Assembly (NCBI GenBank): GCA_009774395.1
Contig: VSNQ01000033.1
Coordinates: forward strand, 1 to 36,933
From: Lachnospiraceae bacterium
GTDB taxonomy: Bacteria; Bacillota; Clostridia; Lachnospirales; Lachnospiraceae
DNA length: 36,933 bases
Direction: 5' to 3'
The notes below the pieces were generated by a model. The model searched no databases, had not been told where the DNA came from, and saw only the letters and a list, made by a program, of their open reading frames with translations. Position numbers and translations under genes: made by a program. Below, piece after piece: positions 8,399 to 17,043 of this stretch (position 1 is its first letter; every line of letters starts with the position of its first letter).

Positions 8399-9064
8399 TT
8401 AGTCCAAACACACATATTTCTGCAATTGCGGATATTTATCTGCATATTTCCGAACATAACATCTTTTAAATGCCGCAAATGCAGATTCACGCCTTAATAA
8501 ACTACAAATCGTTCTCAATATCACTTTTGAGTCTGGATTGTTATGTAGTTTTTTGAGCTGCTGATATAAAATATTCATTTCTTTTTGAAGTAATCGCAGC
8601 CGCTCATCACTTGTATATGTCCGCATTCCCGTATTTTTTACAGAAAACACTTCCATTATCAACAAAGCTGTTCTATTTTGAATCTCATCTTTTTTGTCAG
8701 ATACATCTATAACTATCGTATTCTCTATAAGATGAAAATGCAAATACCTTTCTGGGTCTTGTTTGCAACAGTCTATAATTTCCTCATCATACTTATTATT
8801 ATTTTTTATTCCGTTACAATGCCCACATGACCAAAAAAGATTTTCCCAGTCAAATTTTCTTTCTGGGTATCTTCCATTTTTATGTGGTAACAAATGTTCA
8901 ACATTTGGATCTTGCAATTCTTTCATCTCACAAATATAGCATTTATTATGAAAATCTCTTTTCAACTGCTCTATCACATCCTGTTTGTCATACTTCCCAG
9001 TTGCTTTTTCGGCTTCCTCAGCTAGTGATTTCGGCGCTGGAAAAGAACGTTCAACTTTAACCAT
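8399..9064 (-). CDS. ptuB: HNH endonuclease, Septu defence effector PtuB-like
   Basis: This 221-residue protein has a zinc-bound HNH core in its first half: CYIC (Cys-42, Cys-45), VEHLLPH (His-57, His-61), then WENLFWSCGHCN (Asn-75, Cys-80, Cys-83) and a KNNNKYDE tail. That motif order and the length match PtuB of Septu and the related HNH partners of retron-associated PtuA. Its start overlaps the end of the AAA ATPase gene by 8 bp, indicating translational coupling. In Septu the ATPase and nuclease form a complex that restricts phage by nucleic acid cleavage. No reverse transcriptase or msr-msd-like region is visible nearby, so this looks like a stand-alone two-gene Septu. Confidence 0.85.
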   Translation of the reverse strand: MVKVERSFPAPKSLAEEAEKATGKYDKQDVIEQLKRDFHNKCYICEMKELQDPNVEHLLPHKNGRYPERKFDWENLFWSCGHCNGIKNNNKYDEEIIDCCKQDPERYLHFHLIENTIVIDVSDKKDEIQNRTALLIMEVFSVKNTGMRTYTSDERLRLLQKEMNILYQQLKKLHNNPDSKVILRTICSLLRRESAFAAFKRCYVRKYADKYPQLQKYVCLD

Positions 9065-10313
9065 CTATGTCTTCTCTGTTTATAAATTCTAATTTTAATT
9101 TCTGATATTCCGTTGATATCCCAATCGCAAGATAATCTGGTATATTATCCAAATACAATTCTAATTCTGCAATTTCATTTATTTCATCATCTGACAGATA
9201 CTTTTTTTTCACAAGAGTTTTATACTTTTCAAACTTTTGCTTTAATGTATCAGACAGCTTATCTGCTCCAAAATACCCTTCAACAATACCATCATATGGC
9301 ACATTATCCAGCCCATTTTCCACTAACAGATTTTTTTCTAAATCATAAATTACAACATTTTGAATACTATTCAGTATAAAAGGCGAATGTGTCGTTACGA
9401 TAAATTGAATATTTGGGAAAATGTTTGTTAAAAACGGCATAATATTTTTCTGCAGTTCCAGATGCAGATGTGTTTCAATTTCATCAATCAGCACGATTCC
9501 TGATAAATTAAAATTAAAGGATTGTCGCATCTGTTTTTGCATCCGCATTATAATATCCAAAACGATATCTAATACTGCCTGATATCCACTGGATAACGTA
9601 TTAAAATCAAACGGTTCTCTCCCCTGCTGTAAAATATGAAATTCAAAGGTATCTTCATCAAATTCTATTTTTACAGTATCATCAGCGAATATCCTTCTTA
9701 ACAATATTTCCAATCTATCAAACCATGTTCTAATGCTGTTCGCTTTCTCTGTTTTTCCATTACTTCTTGCTAATGCTTCTGTCACTTTTAAATCTAATAA
9801 ATATTTCACAAATTCATTCCGTGGAAATTCTGCTAAGGTGTAATCCTCCTTTAACTGCACTTTTTCCACGTGTTTTGGCTGTTCTGCATGAAAAATTCTA
9901 TCAGCTTTATAATATGCCATTATATAATGATATTTATTTTTTAGTGTATAAATATCCGAAGTAGTTTGGTTAAAATTGATATGCAAACCTTTTCTACTAT
10001 GTTCAAATTCTTTTTTCCTTTTACAGAGTTCATTTTCCAATTCTACTATTTGCGTTTCATTGTATTGCGTTTGCACGGCTTCGTCCATTCGACTTTGAAC
10101 ATCTTTTAACGAATTTTCTTTAAAAAGGAAAAATTTATCCACAAGCACATTGTTCAAATGATATGCCATAGCTTCAACTACACTTGTCTTTCCACTCCCA
10201 TTTTTTCCTGTAAAAATCAAATGTTTTACTTGTTTATCTGAGAGCGAAATAGAAATATCTTTTAAATGCCTGATTTTTTTTATTTCTAAATTCGTTATAA
10301 ATAACTGCTCCAT
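9057..10313 (-). CDS. ptuA: AAA/ABC-type ATPase, Septu defence protein PtuA-like
   Basis: This 418-residue SMC-like ATPase shows Walker A GKNGSGKT (about 36-43), a charged predicted coiled-coil stretch at about 60-115, a signature-like LSSGYQA (240-246), Walker B GIVLIDEIETHLH (about 272-284) and the D-loop/H-loop region IVTTHSPF (305-312). These are the marks of the OLD/RecF-like ATPases of defence systems. The HNH partner directly downstream identifies it as PtuA. The start ATG has GGAGGAA 5 bp upstream. The C-terminal 80 residues are rich in E/K and probably bind the nuclease. I found no TOPRIM motif, which argues against an OLD nuclease. Confidence 0.85.
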   Translation of the reverse strand: MEQLFITNLEIKKIRHLKDISISLSDKQVKHLIFTGKNGSGKTSVVEAMAYHLNNVLVDKFFLFKENSLKDVQSRMDEAVQTQYNETQIVELENELCKRKKEFEHSRKGLHINFNQTTSDIYTLKNKYHYIMAYYKADRIFHAEQPKHVEKVQLKEDYTLAEFPRNEFVKYLLDLKVTEALARSNGKTEKANSIRTWFDRLEILLRRIFADDTVKIEFDEDTFEFHILQQGREPFDFNTLSSGYQAVLDIVLDIIMRMQKQMRQSFNFNLSGIVLIDEIETHLHLELQKNIMPFLTNIFPNIQFIVTTHSPFILNSIQNVVIYDLEKNLLVENGLDNVPYDGIVEGYFGADKLSDTLKQKFEKYKTLVKKKYLSDDEINEIAELELYLDNIPDYLAIGISTEYQKLKLEFINREDIDG

Positions 10314-10395
10314 TCCATTTCCTCCGAACTAATTCACCCACTTTTTACTACTATACATTAATATCCCATTCCCACAAGATACAATCATTTCAAAA

Positions 10396-10887
10396 CTAAT
10401 TCTTTCCCTTAACAAGATACGGCTTTACCCGCTCCCCGACAATTCCAATCAGCATCCCTGTCACCATGCCAGCAGTCAGCAGTATCGGCAGATAGGAAAA
10501 AACGTACCGATTTTCAACGACCACTGTTGCCACTACAAGCTGAGCAATATTGTGGCTGACCCCTCCGGCAATACTCACGCCTACAATAGAAAATCCTTTA
10601 ATTCTTTTCAAAAGCAGCATTACCCCAAAACTCACAATGCCTCCCGCAAGACTATAAAGCAGCGTAGAAAGATTGGCAAATAAAAAGCCCGAGAGCACAA
10701 TCCGCGTAATTAATATGCCAAAAACGAGCTGTTGCTCCATAAAATAAAGACCAACGAGTACCACCAAATTCGCCAGCCCCAGCTTTATTCCGGGAACACC
10801 GAAGGAAAACGGAATCAACGCTTCTACATAACTAAATATCATTGCCAGCGCTGCCATCATTGCCGCATATGCGATTTTGCGTGCCAT
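10396..10887 (-). CDS. Gx transporter family / heptaprenyl diphosphate synthase component I-like membrane protein
   Basis: This 163-residue hydrophobic protein has about five TM helices and small-residue motifs such as GGIVSFGVMLL and GGVSHNIAQLVVA. It resembles the 'Gx transporter'/Hpre_diP_synt_I family, which looks like an ECF S-component. A strong AAGGAGAA lies before the ATG. It follows apbE by 60 bp. Such proteins are repeatedly found with ApbE and FMN-binding or NusG-like domain proteins in clostridia, which suggests a role in flavin or quinone-linked extracytoplasmic redox chemistry. The usual secreted partner is not in this window. Confidence 0.8.
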   Translation of the reverse strand: MARKIAYAAMMAALAMIFSYVEALIPFSFGVPGIKLGLANLVVLVGLYFMEQQLVFGILITRIVLSGFLFANLSTLLYSLAGGIVSFGVMLLLKRIKGFSIVGVSIAGGVSHNIAQLVVATVVVENRYVFSYLPILLTAGMVTGMLIGIVGERVKPYLVKGKN

Positions 10888-10947
10888 ATTTTCTCCTTTT
10901 AGAATCCTACTGAAATCAATTATGAACTTTTGTAATGCTGCTGAATG

Positions 10948-12003
10948 CTATTTTTCCCGCCGATAAATCTTATAATCCCGCTCTGACGAAAACACCTCCT
11001 GCAGCCCTTCTGTTACATATAAATTTCCTTCCTCGTCAAGCAGCACCGCGTCAAAGACTTGATTGTACTGCTGCCAAAATGTTAGTGCTTTTTCCGTTCC
11101 CATTACATAGAGTGCCGTTGACAGCCCATCCGCTGTTGTTCCGTCTTCACATACAATCGTAACCGAAACAAGCCCATTCTGCGCAGGTTTTCCGGTTTTC
11201 GGATCAATAATATGATGATACACAATACCATTTTCCTCAAAATATCGTTCATAACCACCAGAAGTAATAACGGCTTTATCCTTTACAGAAATGGTGCCAA
11301 GGTAAGGCTGCGATCCGTCAGGTGTCCGAATACCTACGCGCCATAAACTCCCGTCAGTTTTCGTACCAATTGCCCGCACATTGCCGCCTAAATTCATTAT
11401 TGCGCTTTCAATGCCATAATTCTTGATTATTTCTGCCGCGCGATCGGAAGCGTATCCCTTCGCAATACCGCCGAAATCCATTGCAGAAGCCTCTGGTATT
11501 GTCAACGTTTTATTTTCCTTTTGATAACAAAGCACTGACATATCAACGCCAGGCAGCACTGCATCCAATTCTTTTTGCGTTGGTACATGAAATGTATCTC
11601 CTGCAAATCCCCACAATTTCATAATTGGGTAAATTGTAATATCAAATGCCCCTTGGGTATCCTGATAAATCTGCTGCGAACGCTCCAATAAATAGGCTGT
11701 ATCATCAGAAAGATTGGCAGTTTTTTGTTGGTTAATCCTTGTCACTTCGCTGGTATTGCTCCCCGTTGACAGCAGAGCATCAAGCCGCTGTAATTCCGCT
11801 GCTGCTGCTGCAACTGCTACCTCGCTGTTTTTCCCATACGCTGTGATTTCCATATAAGTATCCATAGCAAAAAGGGATTGCGTAGCCTGCCTTTTTTTGT
11901 TATTCTGAAATATTGTAATACATACAATGCCAACAAAAAAAATAAGCGCTGCCGTTGCTATGTTTTTTTTATATTTTTGTTTCATTACTCTATTATTTTC
12001 CAT
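10948..12003 (-). CDS. apbE: ApbE-family FAD:protein FMN transferase
   Basis: ApbE transfers FMN from FAD to a threonine in secreted or membrane flavoproteins. The protein has an N-terminal membrane anchor (about ATAALIFFVGIVCITIF) and then the ApbE core with FAMDTYMEITAYG, ITIYPIMKLWGFAG, MDFGGIAKGYASDRA, MNLGGNVRAIG and the C-terminal HHIIDPKTGKPA. I prefer the ATG at 12003, which overlaps the Nudix stop by 11 bp; the ATG at 11985 is also possible, and both have weak ribosome sites. No lipobox is visible. No substrate protein with a D-x-x-T-G/A-type flavinylation site lies nearby. Confidence 0.88.
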   Translation of the reverse strand: MENNRVMKQKYKKNIATAALIFFVGIVCITIFQNNKKRQATQSLFAMDTYMEITAYGKNSEVAVAAAAAELQRLDALLSTGSNTSEVTRINQQKTANLSDDTAYLLERSQQIYQDTQGAFDITIYPIMKLWGFAGDTFHVPTQKELDAVLPGVDMSVLCYQKENKTLTIPEASAMDFGGIAKGYASDRAAEIIKNYGIESAIMNLGGNVRAIGTKTDGSLWRVGIRTPDGSQPYLGTISVKDKAVITSGGYERYFEENGIVYHHIIDPKTGKPAQNGLVSVTIVCEDGTTADGLSTALYVMGTEKALTFWQQYNQVFDAVLLDEEGNLYVTEGLQEVFSSERDYKIYRREK

Positions 12004-12586
12004 ATAATCTCTTAATGTTACTTTTATCTTCTTTTTGCAGCTTTTCATTTAACTTGCGATAAACCCACTCTACCATCCAAGGCTCTGCACACTCCCGCAG
12101 CACCTTCTCCAATGCAAACCATTTTACGCCGCTGTTTTCGTCCGGTTTTATGCGCAACACCTCATGTTCATCCGCTTCCAATAAATATGTAACGTTTAAG
12201 TGCAAATGAGATGGCACATAACTGCCCTTTTTTATATGCCCGTCAACCGTTAAAATTTCTATAGAAAAAATATCCTCTTTTACAGGATAAATATTGGTAA
12301 CGCCCGTTTCCTCCATTGCTTCCCGCATTGCAACGGATAAAAGATTCTGCTCTCCGTCAGCATGTCCTCCCGTCCATGACCATGCATGGTAAATATTGTG
12401 ATATACCATAAGAACCTTTGTATGTTCCTTATTTAACAGCCATGCAGATGCCGAAAAATGTGCCGTTTGATTTTCTCTGCTAAAAATATCTGGCTGCGTT
12501 TCCAACAAATGCAGCAAAACCGCCTGGTCACGCGCCTCCTGTTCATTCCACGGCGTATAGTTTTCTAACTCGTGTTTTAAATTCAT
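11993..12586 (-). CDS. Nudix hydrolase
   Basis: This 197-residue protein contains a clear Nudix box, GHADGEQNLLSVAMREAMEETGV (split: G-x5-E-x7-REAMEETGV), which coordinates Mg and cleaves nucleoside-diphosphate-X compounds. Preceding elements such as HFSASAWLLN and VYHNIYHAWSWTGG and the length are like clostridial Nudix proteins of the MutT/IPP-isomerase-like group. I start it at the ATG at 12586 because GGAAGAA lies 5 bp upstream; an upstream start would add 15 residues without a ribosome site. The substrate cannot be inferred. It overlaps apbE by 11 bp. Confidence 0.88.
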   Translation of the reverse strand: MNLKHELENYTPWNEQEARDQAVLLHLLETQPDIFSRENQTAHFSASAWLLNKEHTKVLMVYHNIYHAWSWTGGHADGEQNLLSVAMREAMEETGVTNIYPVKEDIFSIEILTVDGHIKKGSYVPSHLHLNVTYLLEADEHEVLRIKPDENSGVKWFALEKVLRECAEPWMVEWVYRKLNEKLQKEDKSNIKRLYGK

Positions 12587-12627
12587 AGGATTCTTCCTTT
12601 CAATCCATATATACTCTAAAAATATTG

Positions 12628-12750
12628 TCAATTATACTTTGCGTTTGCTGATATCGCTGTTAGTGTGCCATCCCTATATTGCATTTTCCAAATATTGTCC
12701 TTTTTATCAAGGAAAGCAACAATATCATCTTTATTCATAAAATAATACAT
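12628..12750 (-). CDS. Small ORF of 40 residues, unknown
   Basis: An ATG at 12750 has GGAAGG 6 bp upstream and opens a 40-residue frame, beginning MYYFMNKDDIVAFLDKK and ending AISANAKYN. It is co-directional with, and 32 bp downstream of, the BcrA-like ATPase gene, and 41 bp upstream of the Nudix gene. The peptide is soluble and slightly basic, with no signal or membrane helix. It could be a real small protein or the remnant of a longer one. I do not recognise it. Confidence 0.45.
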   Translation of the reverse strand: MYYFMNKDDIVAFLDKKDNIWKMQYRDGTLTAISANAKYN

Positions 12751-12782
12751 GGCGCACCTTCCATTTGGCTGTATTGCGTTCC

Positions 12783-13730
12783 TTATTTTTTCCGAATCAG
12801 CGACATATAATACGCTTCCAAGCCCTCCCCCTGTTCCGTCATTTCCTCCACGTTAATATCGTTTATAACAAACGCTTTCATTAGCTGCCCCTTTTGATCA
12901 AGCTGTTCATAAAGGTGTATCGTATCATTGGAGATAACTTGATAATTGCTGATATTAAATACTTCGTGCAGCACTTCCTCTGCCTGCGGCACCTTGTCCA
13001 CTCTTAACAGCATATAGCGGTTCCGCTTTTGTGCAAGCGCCTCTGCGGAAATCTGCTCTATCATTTTACCCTTATGAAGGAAACCGTAACAAGTCGCCAG
13101 CGAATCCAACTCGTTGAGCAAATGGCTGGAAATCAAAATCGTGATACCGTTTTCATGCAACATTCTAATTAAAGTGCGAAAATCTTTGATTCCTGCTGGG
13201 TCAAGTCCGTTTAGCGGTTCATCAAGAAATAAAAACTTAGGATTGCTAAGCAAGGCTTTGGCAATACCAAGACGCTGTTTCATGCCCAGTGAAAAATGCT
13301 TTACTTTTAAATCTTTGATATCTGCTTCCAAAAGCCCCGCCAATTCAAGCACTTCCCCAATGCGGCTCTTATCGCAGTTCCCCTGCTGCAAACGGCAGAC
13401 TTCAAGATTATCCTGTGCGGTCAATGCTGGATCTAATGCCGGATTTTCAATAATTCCATTGATAAAACGACGTTGTTGATACAAATTTTTCTGATTTTTT
13501 TCACCGAATAATTCTATCTCGCCTGCTGTCTGCTGCACAAGCCCTGCCAAAATGCGGATAAATGTTGTTTTTCCCGAACCATTGGCACCAACAAATCCAT
13601 AAATATCCCCCTGATGGATCTCTATATTTACCTTATCCAATGCATATACCGTTTTCCAGTCAAGAGCATATGGCATCAGCCGCTTATATTTCTTAGAAAT
13701 CATAGCTGCTTTCAAAACTGTTTCGGACAT
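12783..13730 (-). CDS. BcrA/LanF-type ABC ATPase (antimicrobial peptide self-protection)
   Basis: This 315-residue ATPase has Walker A GANGSGKTT (about 48-56), the FSLGMKQRLG signature (about 146-155), Walker B FLFLDEPLNGLDP and the switch His in ISSHLL. The variant signature SLGMKQRLGIA, the length and a C-terminal extension of about 90 residues are characteristic of the BcrA/NisF/MutF group. That group expels lantibiotics or bacitracin from the membrane. The permease gene is 17 bp upstream, and a decayed lanM precedes that. It is probably the intact immunity exporter of a dying lanthipeptide cluster. Confidence 0.88.
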   Translation of the reverse strand: MSETVLKAAMISKKYKRLMPYALDWKTVYALDKVNIEIHQGDIYGFVGANGSGKTTFIRILAGLVQQTAGEIELFGEKNQKNLYQQRRFINGIIENPALDPALTAQDNLEVCRLQQGNCDKSRIGEVLELAGLLEADIKDLKVKHFSLGMKQRLGIAKALLSNPKFLFLDEPLNGLDPAGIKDFRTLIRMLHENGITILISSHLLNELDSLATCYGFLHKGKMIEQISAEALAQKRNRYMLLRVDKVPQAEEVLHEVFNISNYQVISNDTIHLYEQLDQKGQLMKAFVINDINVEEMTEQGEGLEAYYMSLIRKK

Positions 13731-13747
13731 TTTTCACCTCCTGCTTT

Positions 13748-14512
13748 CTATTTCAAATCGCTTTTTTGAAATACCCATAACGCTGTAAGTGTCAAAATCA
13801 CAATGGCAATAAGCGATGAAATAAGAATCTGCTCTGTCGTGACTGGCTCGTGAAAATAGCGGATTCTCATAAATTCACTGCTATCCCTGCCTATTTCCTC
13901 TAACTGATAAGGGAATGTAAAGCGCAGAACCTTCTGCAGCATCTGGCTGCGTGCATTAATATGCAGCAAATTTAACAGATACACACTGCACAGTCCCAAA
14001 CCAATCGTCACAATTTTGCTCTTTACACAAAACGCCAGCAAAAGAATAAAACTCCCCATTGTAAGATTGCATAAACTGCTGCAAAAAATTTTATTTGCAA
14101 TATAGGCAGCCGTTTCCATATTCCACGCTATCCCTAAACCGTTTTTATATGACAAAATCAAAAATGTAGTTAAATCCTGTATATAAATTAATGGCAGCAA
14201 CGCAAGAAAAAAGATAATACACTTTACTGCAAAAAGCCGTCTGCGCGGCGCACCGCAGGAGATACTTGCTGCAAATGTACGGTTTGCGAACTCGCTTCCA
14301 ATATATTCCGCTGCAAAAATAGAAATTAGCGCCGCATTATACAGCGTACCAGTTCCCCATACTGAAAACATTCGCATACCTACAGTCTGCGAATCATAAT
14401 AATAAATCAATCCGCCAAATATCAGCCCAATTCCAAATGGGAAAAGCAGTAATAATTTATAATGAAATGACTTACGAAGTTTAAAAAGCTCGGCTTTCAG
14501 CAAATTTCCCAT
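13748..14512 (-). CDS. LanE/LanG or BcrB-like ABC permease
   Basis: This 254-residue protein has six hydrophobic segments. It begins MGNLLKAELFKLRKS, the usual cytoplasmic 'E-x-x-K-L-x-x' entry of ABC-2 immunity permeases, with a first helix at about 20-38. It contains EYIGSEFANRTF (about 69-80), a motif common in NatB/LanE-type permeases. GGAGG lies 5 bp from the ATG. It pairs with the ATPase 17 bp downstream. LanFEG systems usually have two permease genes; here only one is seen, which fits a BcrAB-type homodimeric channel or the loss of a second permease. Confidence 0.85.
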   Translation of the reverse strand: MGNLLKAELFKLRKSFHYKLLLLFPFGIGLIFGGLIYYYDSQTVGMRMFSVWGTGTLYNAALISIFAAEYIGSEFANRTFAASISCGAPRRRLFAVKCIIFFLALLPLIYIQDLTTFLILSYKNGLGIAWNMETAAYIANKIFCSSLCNLTMGSFILLLAFCVKSKIVTIGLGLCSVYLLNLLHINARSQMLQKVLRFTFPYQLEEIGRDSSEFMRIRYFHEPVTTEQILISSLIAIVILTLTALWVFQKSDLK

Positions 14513-14540
14513 ATTATCCTCCTTCGTTACTTATACAGGC

Positions 14541-14633
14541 TTATAAAAAACTAATAATCAACTCTTTAACCTCATTCCAAATATCCATTGGACACTTTTC
14601 AAGAAATTGTGTATTCCCTACCAGAGCACCCAT
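14541..14633 (-). CDS. Possible 30-residue peptide or frameshifted relic
   Basis: A short frame starts at an ATG at 14633, MGALVGNTQFLEKCP, and ends just before the permease gene. The preceding frame on the same strand carries KKGYNEMDLKENG, and a single-base shift would join the two. One Cys and a charged stretch are visible, but there is no clear lanthipeptide leader. It may be a relic. Confidence 0.2.
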   Translation of the reverse strand: MGALVGNTQFLEKCPMDIWNEVKELIISFL

Positions 14634-14715
14634 TTTCCTTTAAATCCATTTCATTATAGCCTTTTTTCAGATACTTTTCAACAATCATCTTATAATAGTC
14701 TTTAAAACCCTTATC

Positions 14716-16263
14716 TTATATCTCATCTTCTAAGATATCCACCAAGCAAATTCCAATTTCTGACAATCCTGTCGTAAGTCCCACCATATTACGGTCTTAT
14801 GGAAGCATTTTTCCATTTACTATTGATTCTACAATTCTATTCTTTAAATATTCCATATGCTTGCTCTGCTTAACATCTAATCTGCAGAATTGCTGATACA
14901 TTCTCATTATCCGATAATTCCCGCACATTCCATGACAAAGACACAATCCTTTCCGCTCCGAATACTCAAACAATACCTTAACGGCATCTTGAATATTCTG
15001 TTGAATTGCACAATTCTTTTTATACTCCTTACACGTCAATAGTTTTAACCGTGACACCAAGATTCCTGCCGCACCATAACACCAAGCATTTCGATAAACA
15101 TCTTGTTGCTCATCCCTTAGCACCTTCCAATTGCCTGATTCCCTTACAAAGAGCGAGTTTTCATATACCACTAATTTATCTATTATATCCTGATATTTAA
15201 AGTCGTGTGTATATTCCAGCAAATATGCATATGCATAAATAAACCCACTATTCCCATGAGCCATTCCGTTTAACGGGACGCGGTTTTCACTGATACGCCA
15301 TCCATATCCAACATTCTGCGCCTCGGCTCTCTCCCACAACCAGTCCCCAATCAGAACCGCAAGATCTGCATAGTATGTTTCTTTTGTAGTCTGATATAAT
15401 TCCATTAGCATAACCACAGCCCCCGCGTTGCCATACAATAAATTATACTTTTTATCGTTAAATACCGCATATCCGTTTCAAATAATGGGTAAATCAACAA
15501 ATCTGCGTTTTCTCTTTTTTGCATATACAAGTTATATGCACCTGCAAATCCCTTGCACAGTTCATCGTATATTGAATCGGATTAACTGCTTTTCCAAAAA
15601 GCATTGGAATACTGCCCTTATACGAAAGTGTTACATATTCATACTCCACATACATTTCGGATGTTTTCCATTTCGGATAACAGGCAGGCGTACAGAGGAT
15701 CGTCTGTCCCCCTCCACACACAGCGCACTTAAAATAACACCTTTCTCATCGTTTTTCCATATGGGTACTGGCAATATTCCGGTCTTTAAAACATACTCTC
15801 CAAAAATTGCTTTTATTTTATCCTCTGCACTACACACTTCTATCGGTGCACAAATTCCGGGGATTGTTTCTACATCAATAAGCATCGGAAATGCTCTCAA
15901 AGCAATTATATTTTCAAAATGCATATCACCAGCATGGAGCAAATAACACAAGAACAAATGAATCCCCATCCGCTGAAAATACTGTGCAGCCTCTTTACAA
16001 TCTACACATTCTTGTCTTTCCAGATATTCGCTAAATTCATAAGAATCTCCCTCTATCATTGCATGCTGCTTTTCTTCTGACGCATTATCCAACCTGCATC
16101 GTACTGCTTTCTGCCCGTGATTATGGCTGTCTGTCCCCTTTATCAGCAGTTCTGTAACCTTATGGAACTCCTTTCCCATACACAACTGATTCACAATCGT
16201 ACTCTTATGATGAATTATATGCTCTGCTAATTTCTCAATAAGTATGATGTCAAAAAAATTCAA
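14716..16263 (-). pseudogene. lanM: Decayed lanM (type II lanthipeptide synthetase)
   Basis: Three fragments of one LanM read in order on the minus strand. The N-terminal part (16263-15631) holds the DUF4135 dehydratase core with GTDSHNHGQKAV and HAGDMHFENIIALRAFPMLID. A frameshift near 15680 moves to KTSEMYVEYEYVTLSYKG, which ends at a stop at 15494. After a large deletion, the LanC-like cyclase begins NDKKYNLLYGNAGAVV and keeps GMAHGNSG and the zinc-site motifs WCYGAAGI and LCHGMCGN. A stop after GKMLP is followed in frame by MVGLTTGLSEIGICLVDIL, the usual LanM tail. A full LanM is about 900-1000 residues; roughly half is gone. No precursor peptide was found. Confidence 0.82.
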
Positions 16264-16445
16264 AGTTACATTAATTACTTTTACTATTTCATAAAATTGA
16301 ACAATTAAAAATCATTATCCCCTTATTACATACCATATATGATAAATTTATTATACTTTTATTTTCATTCAATTTGAATTGCTAAAAATATAAACAAGTA
16401 ATAAAAAACTTATCGACTTCCTTCTTTGTATGAATCTATGCATAC

Positions 16446-16472
16446 AAAAAGACGGAATCTGCCTAGATTCCG
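16446..16472 (-). terminator. Rho-independent terminator
   Basis: CGGAATCT and AGATTCCG (16453-16460 and 16465-16472) form an 8 bp stem with a 4-base loop, followed on the minus strand by TCTTTTT. It lies about 80 bp beyond the truncated sensor gene. The rest of 16264-16553 is very AT-rich, and I see no gene there. Confidence 0.75.
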
Positions 16473-16553
16473 CCCTCAAACAAATCATTTAAATTCTAAA
16501 AGAAAACCAATCCATATAACAATTATGCATTACCAACCTTCATCAAGAATCTT

Positions 16554-16982
16554 TTATACTGACAAACGATTAGATTTTCCTTCCTGCACATTAAATATCG
16601 CCCACGAATGTACATTTCCAATTAAGTGTTCTGAAAGTGACATTCCATATATTAAACCACTAAGAACCAATACTGGCAATTTTATTAATGTATAAGTCCA
16701 AAAACAAAAAAAACACCTTGCAAAAATTCTAGCAATCCTGCTGCCCGTGATAATCCACAATACAAATGTATAAATAGGGATATCAAAAATAGCATCACTG
16801 GTTGAGAGCAGAACAGGTCTTACAATACTATTATGACTAAACCATAAAAACAGCCCTGCCGCTATTACTGCTCCTACTTCCTTGCCCCATTTTCGCCTGC
16901 TTCCATATGCCTGCACAAATATCCATACTTCCAAAAACACTTCCACAAAGACGTCTATAATAACGCAAACCCTATTTAATGC
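16554..16982 (-). pseudogene. N-terminal membrane domain of an AgrC/GHKL-type sensor kinase, truncated
   Basis: From the Met at 16982 the frame encodes about 142 residues with four or five hydrophobic helices (VCVIIDVFVEVFLEVWIFV, then a helix near AVIAAGLFLWF and others). It stops after NVQEGKSNRLSV with no kinase domain. The opening pattern matches the membrane sensor half of GHKL peptide-sensing kinases that regulate bacteriocin clusters. The family name is inferred from pattern only. A terminator follows directly. Earlier starts in the frame run into the preceding gene and are unlikely. Confidence 0.4.
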
Positions 16983-17043
16983 CATACTATTTCCCATTTT
17001 CGGGCATTTTCTTCTTGTTTCAAAGTACCCCCTTTGTTTTGTA

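Noticed and set aside
8399..10313. AAA-HNH pair considered as part of a retron
   Set aside because: No reverse transcriptase gene or structured msr-msd region lies on either side.
15428..15946. Long plus-strand open frame (172 codons)
   Set aside because: It is antisense to the lanM pseudogene, has no ribosome site, and its residues are unlike any family. LanM motifs on the minus strand explain the region.
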